Origin: Solenopsis invicta | Lineage: Eukaryota; Arthropoda; Insecta; Hymenoptera; Formicidae | Length of the DNA stretch: 64,000 nt | Assembly (NCBI RefSeq): GCF_016802725.1 | Contig: NC_052673.1 | Coordinates: 167,037-231,036, forward strand | Direction: 5' to 3' | Notes under the pieces: generated by a model | What the model was told of the DNA's origin: nothing | The model's input: only the letters and a program-made list of their open reading frames with translations | The model's database searches: none | Shown: one piece after another, positions 10,063 through 19,550 of the stretch | Layout: each line of letters starts with the position of its first letter | Position numbering within the stretch: position 1 is the stretch's first letter | Position numbers and translations under genes: made by a program

Positions 10063-10310
10063 CAAAAAGGCGTATAAATAATAACATTAGTACTAGTAAC
10101 TATTATTCATCAAGTAGGATAATTAACGTTAAGCATTGAGCGCGACACACGTCGAAGAAAGGGACTCCCCGGTTAGGAAATTCATCGAGTAATAAGAATT
10201 TATTTTTTTACATAAAAATGGAAGGCCATAAGTATTACAAACACATAAATATATATATATATATGTATACCTAAAGCGATGAATTTCCTATTGCAGCAAA
10301 TACATATAGA

Positions 10311-10757
10311 ATGAGGGAGGCTCTCTGTCGCGATTGGCCAGAACTAGAAAGGGAATGTCGCGAATTATTCTGGGAAGACTTTGTGTACCTGAGCAACCTT
10401 CGGTGCGTTACCAGCTTAGGAAACTCGAGGATATTTCAACATTCCGAGAATTGTTCAAAAATTTGTCACCATTGTTACTTAACATTGTCTTCTGCTACAC
10501 GACTTAAATATGAACGCCTCTATAAACATCATTTAGTCCACATAAACGCGGTACGCAATCAGACTTACTGTGCTATCTGCTACGGGATAACTGTAACAGT
10601 CAAAGCAGTCGAACGATGTGAAGGCTGTCTCCAAAAATTTGAGCAAGCCGATAGAGCGTTTCTAAATGCCGGAAACGGAATACCGGTAGTAGCGACTCTA
10701 AGCGAAATCCGAGATCTGTGCGACCGTAGTATTACGTATGTGACGAGAGGTGCATAA
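10311..10757 (+). CDS. Small Cys/His-rich accessory protein 1 (putative zinc-binding)
   Basis: 148 residues, not recognised. Cys and His come in a regular order: CSKICHHCY (about residues 44-52), HHLVHIN (about 75-81), YCAIC (about 88-92), CEGC (about 105-108). This CX2-3CX2C...HX2-3H...CX2C...CX2C set could hold two zinc ions. It is not the spacing of a RING finger. The ORF begins 14 bases after a good acceptor, ATTTCCTATTGCAG. The 250 bases before it hold an (AT)n tract. It is a tandem paralogue of the next ORF: both share LxCVT...C.KIC..CY.T.S.......H..HIN...N...CAIC. No signal peptide or membrane segment. A guess at a function (RNA binding, ubiquitin ligase-like, Argonaute antagonist) would be unsupported. 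Confidence 0.7.
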   Translation: MREALCRDWPELERECRELFWEDFVYLSNLRCVTSLGNSRIFQHSENCSKICHHCYLTLSSATRLKYERLYKHHLVHINAVRNQTYCAICYGITVTVKAVERCEGCLQKFEQADRAFLNAGNGIPVVATLSEIRDLCDRSITYVTRGA

Positions 10758-10897
10758 AATTAAATTAAGAACAAAATTGAAATCCGATCTCTCGAACATA
10801 CCGAACTAATTCAAGAAAACAAGGGAAGAGAGCTCTTCCTCCCTTGTACTAAAGGTTTCAATAATCACTACTTGATCGTCGATTGCAGTACACAAGG

Positions 10898-11353
10898 ATG
10901 TCGGTCATTTTCAACTCCTGTTGGCCAAGAAGAAACCGAGGAGAAGAAACAAAAGAGGCTTTGCGCGCCCTGAATACTGCTAGACTTATAATGGATCTCA
11001 AATGCGTCACCACGATAAGCGGACGCCCGATGTATCAACGATTCGGCAACCATTGCAAGATTTGCGAAAATTGCTATATAACAATGTCAAACGAAATGCA
11101 AAAGGAACACGTGGCCGTGGCGCCACACCTCCTGATTCATATGAATTTTCTCTATAATCAAGAAAAATGCGCTATTTGTCGAAAAGAGATGGTAAGGTAT
11201 AACGACGCCGAGGAATGTCAGGACTGCCTTAACACATTTGAGCATGCAGACATCATACGCCTGAAACTCGGGTGGGGTTACCCATGTATTAAACCAAATA
11301 AATGCCAGAGAGCCGGCCAAACCAACCGAAGTGTGACCGCCGTTCGCTGTTAA
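10898..11353 (+). CDS. Small Cys/His-rich accessory protein 2 (putative zinc-binding)
   Basis: 151 residues from ATG 10898, which lies 9 bases after the acceptor-like GATTGCAG ending at 10888. An upstream in-frame TTG at 10883 lies inside the presumed intron and is not the start. Cys/His order as in protein 1: CKICENCYIT, HLLIHMN, KCAICRKE, CQDCLNTFEHAD. The shared skeleton with protein 1 indicates an old tandem duplication (about a third of positions alike by eye), yet both stay open, which argues for selection. An A-rich tract begins some 20 bases after the stop. Function unknown. Confidence 0.7.
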   Translation: MSVIFNSCWPRRNRGEETKEALRALNTARLIMDLKCVTTISGRPMYQRFGNHCKICENCYITMSNEMQKEHVAVAPHLLIHMNFLYNQEKCAICRKEMVRYNDAEECQDCLNTFEHADIIRLKLGWGYPCIKPNKCQRAGQTNRSVTAVRC

Positions 11354-11489
11354 CAATGCTTAAGTAGTCTTGTAAATACCAAAAAAAAAAAAGGGAAAAA
11401 AAAACACAAAAGAAGAAACAACGAAAAAATAATTGATCTACGCAGAAAAAAAATATATATATATTCAAAAGAAAAGACCTATTATATTG

Positions 11490-11552
<63 letters not shown>

Positions 11553-13722
11553 ATTTATATATAAATAATAAAAAAAAAAAATTTTTTATACAAAAAAATA
11601 TATATATCTTTGTAAGAATATCTATTTAGCAAGTATAAAAAGGGGGCCACACTATAATATATTACCTAATATTTAGAGGCGATATTTGGGAATATTTACA
11701 ACAAGCATATCTATTTAGCAAAAAAAGAAAAAAAAAAAAATATATATATATATATTATAAACAATGTTAATAGGTAACGGAATATTTGGAAATGTTTACT
11801 GTAGACATATAATTATTTAATTGGTTTTTGATAAGTATGGTGTGGAGATTGCATCTCTATAAAATAGCTTGCTCTAATCTTAGCACAATTACTCACAGTT
11901 CATGAGATGCTATATCCGCACAATATATCTTTCGCCAAGTAGTTAATAAACAAATAAATAGATAGATAAGTAAGCGTAAAGAATATGTACACAAACATAC
12001 GATACGTACATCGCCGAAAAATCATTTTTAATGTGCTATTTTAATTCCACCAGCGTGTCTTCATAATTAAGTAAATAATAACGAATAAATGAATAATTAG
12101 AAACATGAGAGAAACATAGGAAGGGGATTCGATGATTACCCTTTTTCTTTCCTGTTTTCACCCGAACAAAATGTATGTAAATAGCGAAGAAAAGTATATA
12201 GATAAACAATTATAAGAGAATGATACTAAAGATAAACGGGGAAAAAGCAGTACGCATTTGATTATCATTAATATATATATATAAATATATGAATAAACTC
12301 CCTTCTCACCAAAGAATTACTCTCTAACAAAGAGAGCAACGCAGAGCTTCACAAGCGTACCTGAATAGTCGAGTAATTAGCAACAAAGGAATAAGCCATT
12401 GACAATCACAAAAGAAACCGAAAGGGAGGGCCAAAGGCCGTTTTTCTTTTTCTAATTCATTCATAAATATATATATAGAAAAAACCCATAGATAAGTATG
12501 TTTAAACTAATGATACAGCGAATAAGTTATATAGAAACAAATAATATAAGAAGTTTTCCTCCTATAAAGATAATGATAATAATAATAATGGGGGACATGT
12601 ACGCCACCATATGAAAAAAAACGTATCTGTATACTTGACCTCGCCAAAACAATGTAGAAACTCTGTAAGCGTCTTAAATATTGTAAAGTAATTAACCACC
12701 AATAAATAAGTAACCAGGAACACGAAAGAAAAAAGGAAGGGGATTTGGTGGTCGCCTTTTTCTTTCCTGTTTCTATATAAAACAAATATACCTATCTACA
12801 CGAGTAAATGGGTAAACTAAATCGTAAAGATCGCTAGGATAAGTTTAGGAACAGAAAAATTCGTCATGCCGATTATCGCGAGCAATAAGCACAATTGTTA
12901 AGTACCTATGAACAACGATTAAACAATTGTAATATTAACTATCGCCCAGAACGCATAACTTCAGCAAATTTTTCTCTTGAAAGGTAATGATTTTTTTTTT
13001 ATACGAAAAAAATAGGTCTTTTAGCGAGAATTATTAATAAGATGATGGTTACGTAAATCACAATACCTTGATTTAAATAATCCTTTGATGGCACAATCAC
13101 TTCACTAATAAGAAGTATATACACATACATATAATTTGAACTAGTAGAGACTTTCTCCTTCTTGCAACAAAATCATTCGAGATTTTCTAATAGGGGGATT
13201 TCCTTCCATTGCTGTCACTCTCCCTTACATTCCATGCGAGGTAAGAAACCTCGCAAATCCATACATCAAGTAAAATTAGTTGAACCACTTTTATTCGCGT
13301 CAACCAGCCAATCAATCCCGCACTCGGCACACATATTTAACGAAAAAGGAAAACTCGACGAGATGCACTGCGATGCCCACGCTGGCAAACTGACGCTAAA
13401 CTGCATCGAAAACGGCATCCGTGGGCCTGCAAACACGGAGTAAGACCCTTAGGGTAGGGGAAGCCACAGATGCTTCGCCCAGGTAAAGACCAGAAGGTGT
13501 GAAAAAACGGAGAGATAAAAAAGGGATGTAAGGATTAGACAGTAAAACCCCGGAACATACACGTGTTCCGATATTCGAACTTATAGTTCAATAATATCAT
13601 TTCTGAAGTAAGAGGAAGTCTCATATTATTATATTAATTAACCGAATGTCACATCAGTAATTGTGATTTATCAAACTATCAACGTATACATACATGTATT
13701 CTTAAAAAAAAAAAAAAAAAAA

Positions 13723-13756
<34 letters not shown>

Positions 13757-14369
13757 TACATATATACATATATATATATATAAATATACATAAATAATAA
13801 GCAAACAAAATAAGGAGACTAACTTCTTGTAAGAGAAGAAACTTTTAAAGAATTATCATTCGAGTCCCAAAGCAAGAGGAGTTTGCAAACGAGGCAGCTG
13901 TATCACCGAATTAATTAACCACCTAAGAAGACAGCTGACGACAGATGGGCACCACATTTGTCATATATATATAAGACGGAAGCGTATCTGTCGTTTTAAG
14001 AGATTGAGGACGCATAATCCAAAAAATCCACATGCAGAGTGTACCATCTCAAAGAATGCTTCCGCAATTTAGAAGGCAACGTCATGCGCATTATCTTATG
14101 CGGAGTTAAACTCGATGACGCTCACCTGGCCAAAACGATAAGCCGACTACCAACGGAAGGATAACGGGCGGGTAACCGTCATCAGGGCAATGTAAAACTG
14201 GAGCCAAAGAACAAATATAGCGAGAAGTCCGAAAATCTATAGAATGCGCTCACCTCAATGAGAACATATGGAAAGCGTAATCCCTCAAGCTACTCCGTAC
14301 ACCCAGAATGAAAAACAGATCAAAATATTGAGGATAAGAGGGAAAAGGAGAGAGAGCATCAGAAAAGAG
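11354..14369 (+). other. Long A/T-rich region of the element without recognisable gene
   Basis: Holds A runs, (TAAA)n at about 11521-11551, (TA)n and (TAA)n at about 13724-13755, and TATA-like motifs at 11634 (GTATAAAAAGGGGG) and 11858 (CTATAAAATAG) with no ORF after them. A 93-codon open stretch at 13162-13443 lacks an early ATG and looks like nothing known. CAG|GTAAAG at 13480-13488 is a good splice donor consensus. At 13553-13572 CGGAACA and TGTTCCG form a short perfect hairpin. It may hold untranslated leaders or RNA structure. Confidence 0.6.
12064..12782 (+). repeat. Diverged direct repeat pair, about 85 bp per copy
   Basis: Copies near 12064-12158 and 12690-12772 share an AATAAATAA-rich lead, then GGAAGGGGATT and a C/T-rich end CTTTTTCTTTCCTGTTT. 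The purine block and the pyrimidine block can pair imperfectly into a hairpin in each copy. A looser third version (AAAGGGAGGGCC...TTTTTCTTTTTCT) lies near 12420-12453. Confidence 0.5.
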
Positions 14370-14402
14370 TATAAATACTCAAGGAAGTCAGGGAAACCGT
14401 CA
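14370..14402 (+). promoter_or_regulatory. Internal TATA promoter for Tudor-like B
   Basis: TATAAATA starts at 14370 and a TCACTT initiator-like motif has its A at 14402, 32 bases on. The LTR promoter shows the same 32-base spacing and the same CACTT. ATG of Tudor-like B follows 72 bases later. Inferred from spacing only. Confidence 0.5.
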
Positions 14403-14473
14403 CTTTAAATCTTTCTTGCAACCAAGGTCTAAGGTCTGCCAAGGAAGACTACCAAAGAGCTGAACAGTTGAGA

Positions 14474-15142
14474 ATGGAAGCCGTCATCAAGAATATCGAC
14501 ATAGCGAAATTGAGCCGTGGACGACATGAAGTCCAAATTATCCGGACTGAATCGCCCTTGCTCTTCTGGGTACGGCTCAAGACTGGAGAAGCGGCCCTAA
14601 CGGATTTGATCATCGACCTTATGATATACATGGGCCGACGAGAACGACAAATGAGCCTCTGGCCCAACCAAATCACCACAGGGGAGGCAGTGGCAACCAG
14701 GGACGACCGGGGCGAATGGCAGCGCGGTGAGATCCTGAAGGTAGACGGGACTCGCAGAAGAGCCATGGTCGCGTTGGCCGATTGGGGCCGTACCACCTGG
14801 AGACCCTTCCGAGAACTTTATCAGCTCGAAGAAAGATTCCGGAAGCTCCCTTGGCAAGCCATCGCATGCGGGTTAGCGCATGTGGCTCCGCCAACATCCA
14901 CGGACACATGGCCCGGAAGGACAAGGGCCCTATTACGCATTCTGGCGGAAGGAGAAAGAGGGTGGATACGCTTCCAGTACCCACTCAGGCCGGGAGCAGC
15001 ACTAGTAACCGCCACCATCCTCGGACCCAGGAGCGGCCATGCATTAAGGAAAACCATCCACCTGAGGGAGGCCCTGATACTCCTAGGGCACGTACAAGGG
15101 GAGGAGAATCACGTTACGGAAAACACCTTTCCCGCTGCGTAA
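14474..15142 (+). CDS. Tudor-domain-like accessory protein B
   Basis: 222 residues from ATG 14474; a TTG at 14468 is not a eukaryotic start. Extended-Tudor layout: lead strand SPLLFWVRLK (about residues 26-35), core with GEAVATRDDRGEWQRGEIL (about 68-86), ADWGRTTWRP at the FxDYGN position, YQLEERFRKLPWQAIACGLA (about 116-135), then HVAPP and a W-containing second half. It matches accessory protein A along its whole length, including WPGRTRALL against WPRRARDLL and LILLGH against LVKLGH. As in A, Trp replaces Tyr and Arg replaces Asn in the methylarginine cage. Its codons are visibly more G/C-rich than the A-rich DNA around it and than protein A. It has a TATA box 104 bases upstream and a weak acceptor (GAACAG) 6 bases upstream. 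The stop is followed by an A/TAA tract. Confidence 0.75.
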   Translation: MEAVIKNIDIAKLSRGRHEVQIIRTESPLLFWVRLKTGEAALTDLIIDLMIYMGRRERQMSLWPNQITTGEAVATRDDRGEWQRGEILKVDGTRRRAMVALADWGRTTWRPFRELYQLEERFRKLPWQAIACGLAHVAPPTSTDTWPGRTRALLRILAEGERGWIRFQYPLRPGAALVTATILGPRSGHALRKTIHLREALILLGHVQGEENHVTENTFPAA

Positions 15143-15157
15143 CAACACAAAAAAAAA

Positions 15158-15193
<36 letters not shown>

Positions 15194-16117
15194 CATACAT
15201 ACACAATTATTGTAAAGGAAAAAATAACAATAAAAATTTTTTTTTTTTATTTTTTTTTCTCTCCAATAAAAACCTTTTTTTTTATCTACTATTAAGTATC
15301 CCATGCAACCTTCTCCTTTCAAAGAAATTATATAAAAAATAAATAAGTAAAATAAATAAATAGATAATACCCGTATATACATATAAGAGAGCAAAAATAT
15401 ATATATAAGCAAGAAATGAAGGGAATAATAATAAAAAGTATACATACATATATATATAATTTATATACATACATATATAAAACATTATAAAATTATATTA
15501 ACGAAAGAAAGGGTAAAACACGCCCACACTGAACAATAACTATTAAACTTAGAAAGCGTCCAACGACGAATTTTAGATAACTTAAAATTAAGATAACTAT
15601 AAGTTAATTCTGTATCAAACGAGAGTTTATATTTCTTTCTTTTTATTTTCTGGATGGTGATCGAACTTTTAAATGAATTTAAAGACCCACCGTAAAAGAA
15701 AAACGGTAGCGTGAAGAAAATGCGCATTCTTCCGTCACCTGCAGCAAGCAGATACCGACAGGCGGACCCACGCAGGTCGACGAGTAAATAAAGCTTGAAC
15801 AAAACACTATCTCGAAAGACGGGTTCAGGTAAAAACACCTTGGAAAAAGAGAAAGAAATACTTTAATAATCCGCATACATATAAGAAAACTATATATATT
15901 TATATAGATATATATAAATATATACTATAATAGAAAAATGAGAAAGAAATTTATATTGTAAAAAGAGTACGAAGGGATTAAGAGAAAGCTGTATATTTTT
16001 CCCTTCCTGCTCTTTCCTTAGAACCTCAGGACGCACATCTAAGAGAAATCTTACATGTGGGTCCTCCCTTGAAAAGGAAATTTCCCGCGAAAGAAAAGAA
16101 TTATTCTTCTTACTCTG
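15143..16117 (+). other. A/T-rich 3' untranslated stretch of the element
   Basis: A10 then (TAA)n right after Tudor-like B, T runs near 15236-15260, (TA)n near 15430-15480 and 15890-15930. A pyrimidine-rich TTCCCTTCCTGCTCTTTCCTTAG at about 15998-16020 looks like a splice acceptor, but no clear ORF follows. No gene recognised. Confidence 0.6.
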
Positions 16118-16157
16118 CAAATGTTGTGTAACCCCAACATTTGTCTAAGGCGGGGGG
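16118..16157 (+). other. Hairpin plus polypurine tract (PPT) at LTR border
   Basis: CAAATGTTG (16118-16126) and CAACATTTG (16135-16143) form a perfect 9-bp stem with an 8-base loop. Three bases later comes AAGGCGGGGGG (16147-16157), the plus-strand primer for reverse transcription, ending exactly at the LTR's TG. Confidence 0.8.
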
Positions 16158-16430
16158 TGTTACGTCCTGTGGAGTAACAATTCTTTTCTTTCGAAATCGA
16201 TGCAGCCAAGCAACCGAAAATTTCGAAAAGATGATCTACCTTAACCGCGCAGATACACTAAAGTCGAGTCAATACGGCTGGTCCATCCTTGACACGTGCC
16301 GATTTTGGCGGATGATTGACCCCATCGACACGAAACACTTGTCGTACAATTAAAAAGTAGCGCGCGGACGACAATAGGAAGCAGTACACCTGCGGATTAA
16401 AATCCCATAGAAATCATAGGCAGAATCAGG

Positions 16431-16463
16431 TATAAAAGGAAGGAGCTCCGGAGCCCGCGGGCA
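16431..16463 (+). promoter_or_regulatory. LTR core promoter
   Basis: TATAAAA at 16431-16437, GC-rich DNA, then GCACTTACTT with A at 16463, 32 bases from the TATA start. A CACTT at the same distance also follows the internal TATA at 14370. Marks the U3/R border. Confidence 0.75.
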
Positions 16464-16773
16464 CTTACTTACTTACTTTCTTACAATCATTTACAGTCAC
16501 TTACGGGCACATACCGCACCTTTTTTTTTTCATTCTGATCAATCGCTCATTTTTCGCTTCGCGATTCACTCTAGTTCGATCCGGCGCACATTCCGTGACA
16601 TTATATGTCCGAGTTTGTGACGTTCGGATTCGTATTCACCGTACTTAAATTCGACGCGGCATTGTGAGATCCGAACACTCTGAGTGCCAACCGTCGACCA
16701 ACCGTCCGCCGTTGTAAGCTGAATCCGCTCTGCCAACCACTAAATCGTTCGCACCTTCAAACTTCACCCAACA
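16463..16773 (+). other. LTR leader exon with short upstream ORF and splice donor
   Basis: Non-coding leader common to transcripts started in the LTR. It ends CCCAACA|GTAAGT at 16773/16774, a full-consensus donor. A 20-codon upstream ORF runs from ATG 16605 to TGA 16667. The exon's last base is A, and the next exon starts TG, so splicing creates an ATG. The same donor in the 5' LTR could serve env and the accessory ORFs. Confidence 0.7.
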
Positions 16774-16950
16774 GTAAGTCTCAGCCGTCCATTATTTTTA
16801 TTTTTTTATTTTTACTCTTCATAAGACTACCTTCTCTCTCTCATAAGATATTTGTTTTGTTGATTTATATTTTTCAAAACATTCATATATTCAGTATTAT
16901 TGCACTACCCTTCCTTTTCTCCCTCTATTACTCTCAGTCTTTCTATTTCC

Positions 16951-18535
16951 CGTAGGATACAATCGAGCTCTTTCGATTGGGTCCGCGACTCTTTTTATTT
17001 TCCGTAGGATACAATCGAGCTCTTTCGATTGGGTCCGCGACTCTTTTTATTTCCCGTAGGATACAATCGAGCTCTTTCGATTGGGTCCACGACTCTCTTT
17101 ATTTCCCGCAGGATACAGTCGAGCTCTTTCGACTGGGTCCGCGACTCTTTTTATTTCCCGTAGGATACAATCGAGCTCTTTCGATTGGGTCCACGACTCT
17201 CTTTATTTCCCGCAGGATACAGTCGAGCTCTTTCGATTGGGTCCGCGACTCTTTTTATTTCCCGTAGGATACAATCGAGCTCTTTCGATTGGGTCCACGA
17301 CTCTTTTTATTTCCCGTAGGATACAATCGCGCTCTTTCGATTGGGTCCACGACTCTCTTTATTTCCCGCAGGATACAGTCGAGCTCTTTCGACTGGGTCC
17401 GCGACTCTTTTTATTTCCCGTAGGATACAATCGAGCTCTTTCGATTGGGTCCACGACTCTCTTTATTTCCCGCAGGATACAGTCGAGCTCTTTCGATTGG
17501 GTCCGCGACTCTTTTTATTTCCCGTAGGATACAATCGAGCTCTTTCGATTGGGTCCACGACTCTTTTTATTTCCCGTAGGATACAATCGCGCTCTTTCGA
17601 TTGGGTCCACGACTCTCTTTATTTCCCGCAGGATACAGTCGAGCTCTTTCGACTGGGTCCGCGACTCTTTTTATTTCCCGTAGGATACAATCGAGCTCTT
17701 TCGATTGGGTCCACGACTCTCTTTATTTCCCGCAGGATACAGTCGAGCTCTTTCGATTGGGTCCGCGACTCTTTTATTTCCCGTAGGATACAATCGAGCT
17801 CTTTCGATTGGGTCCACGACTCTCTTTATTTCCCGCAGGATACAGTCGAGCTCTTTCGATTGGGTCCGCGACTCTTTTTATTTCCCGTAGGATACAATCG
17901 AGCTCTTTCGATTGGGTCCACGACTCTCTTTATTTCCCGCAGGATACAATCGAGCTCTTTCGATTGGGTCCGCGACTCTTTTATTTTCCGTAGGATACAA
18001 TCGAGCTCTTTCGATTGGGTCCACGACTCTCTTTATTTCCCGCAGGATACAGTCGAGCTCTTTCGATTGGGTCCGCGACTCTTTTTATTTCCCGTAGGAT
18101 ACAATCGAGCTCTTTCGATTGGGTCCGCGACTCTTTTTATTTCCCGTAGGATACAATCGAGCTCTTTCGATTGGGTCCACGACTCTCTTTATTTCCCGCA
18201 GGATACAGTCGAGCTCTTTCGATTGGGTCCGCGACTCTTTTTATTTCCCGTAGGATACAATCGAGCTCTTTCGATTGGGTCCACGACTCTCTTTATTTCC
18301 CGCAGGATACAGTCGAGCTCTTTCGACTGGGTCCGCGACTCTTTTTATTTCCCGTAGGATACAATCGAGCTCTTTCGATTGGGTCCACGACTCTCTTTAT
18401 TTCCCGCAGGATACAGTCGAGCTCTTTCGATTGGGTCCGCGACTCTTTTTATTTCCCGTAGGATACAATCGAGCTCTTTCGATTGGGTCCACGACTCTCT
18501 TTATTCCCTGCTGGATACAATCGAACTCCCGTTCG
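16951..18535 (+). repeat. 52-bp hairpin satellite, about 30 tandem copies
   Basis: Unit of 52 bases, CCCGTAGG-ATACAATCGAGC and so on, also arranged as 104-bp dimers and a 260-bp five-unit block seen three times (17081, 17341, 17601). Each unit contains an inverted repeat CAATCGA-GCTCTT-TCGATTG. Variants are CAGTCGA with TCGACTG (compensated) or with TCGATTG (G-U wobble). The last degenerate unit has CAATCGAAC with GTTCGATTG, a longer compensated stem. The array lies inside the intron of the LTR gene. It is open in all three + frames because the unit lacks stops, giving spurious ORFs. Confidence 0.92.
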
Positions 18536-18712
18536 ATTGAATTCGCAGTTTTCTTTGCTTCCAGCGGAAACGAAGAATTCTGTTCCTTTTATTAATTCAA
18601 ACCTTTTTTTCTTTTGCTTTCCCTTTTTCCTCTTTCAAGAAGTTATAATATAAATTTTATTTCCCTTTATAAGAAAGAGAGAACGTAGCCTCAATTCTCA
18701 AATTCATTTTAG

Positions 18713-19332
18713 TGCGTAAGCGAGTCCCTAACCATAAAACTCGAAGAGCCATTAAGAACTATCGGAATCGCCGAAATAAGAAGCTCCGGAGGCTTGGCGC
18801 ATCGTTGTCGCTCTGCGGTAAATTACGCAAACAGCGAGCAAAAATTTCTGTTTTACCTAACGCTCTAATTAATTTGAGTACTTCCGACGAACCGACCGAC
18901 TCATCTCCGCCAGTCTCAAATCCGTCCCCTGAATCACACTCTTTTTCCCCCTGTCGTTATCCTTCCCCCTCTTACTCTCCTGGATCTCATGTAGAACCAG
19001 ATTTTAAACAACCACCAGGGTCACCGTCTTCTACCTTCGATCCTTTTGCAGAACCCTTAGCCTCTCCTCGGGATTCAACCTTTTCTCCTACAGACTTTCC
19101 TCCTACACCTTCCCCCGATTTTTTTTATCGTAATTCCGATTCACCTGTTCGAAGACCTCCGGAAGATCCATATTCCCCCGCGCTAGAGTTTCCCCAAGAA
19201 AACCCGCATTCCGATTCATTATTTACTTCCGAACAGGTAGAGAATATAGTAAATGAAAATATCGAAGCGAATCGAAGAGTACTCAATGAATTTGAAGAAA
19301 TCTTCGACTCGCTCGAAAGCCTACCTGGATAA
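18713..19332 (+). CDS. LTR-encoded Arg-rich / Pro-Ser-rich protein, exon 2
   Basis: 206-residue protein whose Met codon is split: A at 16773 plus TG at 18713-18714, joined by an intron with a GTAAGT donor and a CATTTTAG acceptor (18705-18712). The resulting context, CAACATG, suits insect initiation. N-terminus about residues 1-40 is very basic (KTRRAIKNYRNRRNKKLRR), like an arginine-rich RNA-binding or nuclear import signal. About residues 55-165 are Pro/Ser-rich with many SP pairs. The C-terminus has an acidic amphipathic stretch, VLNEFEEIFDSLESL, that could be a nuclear export signal or coiled coil. Stop at 19330-19332, polyadenylation signal 220 bases on. No homologue recognised; the layout recalls retroviral Rev/Rex-type regulators, by analogy only. 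Each LTR would carry one copy. Confidence 0.65.
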
Positions 19333-19550
19333 CTAAAAATTCCTTGATCATAAAATACACCTACACATGCACACTTACAACCAACTAGAATTTAAGTTAT
19401 AATTACAATTTTTTTGTTAGTAAGAACATAAGATTTTTCTTCTTTTTATTATACATGTTTTCTACTAACAAAAATATTATTTGTACATTAATAATTATCC
19501 TTTTAGTCATCACTTATCATTGTAATTGGTTATTTCTTTTATTATGTTAA

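Noticed and set aside
13162..13443. 93-codon frame in the middle of the element
   Set aside because: No early ATG, no motif, no clear acceptor; likely chance.
13470..13482. Alternative first exon for the LTR protein (ATG 13470, donor CAG|GTAAAG)
   Set aside because: Its phase also fits exon 2, but the leader exon at 16463-16773 has a promoter, a better donor and lies in the same LTR. Kept only as a possibility.
15083..16120. Tyr/Ile/Phe-rich open frames on the - strand after Tudor-like B
   Set aside because: Produced by TAA/TA-rich DNA; low complexity and no homology.
16951..18535. CRISPR-like array
   Set aside because: Units are adjacent with no unique spacers, there are no cas genes, and the setting is an animal retroelement.
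16977..18595. Long open frames (up to 338 codons) across the satellite
   Set aside because: The 52-bp unit has no stop in any + frame, so frames cycle through all three readings of the same DNA. They are by-products of the repeat.
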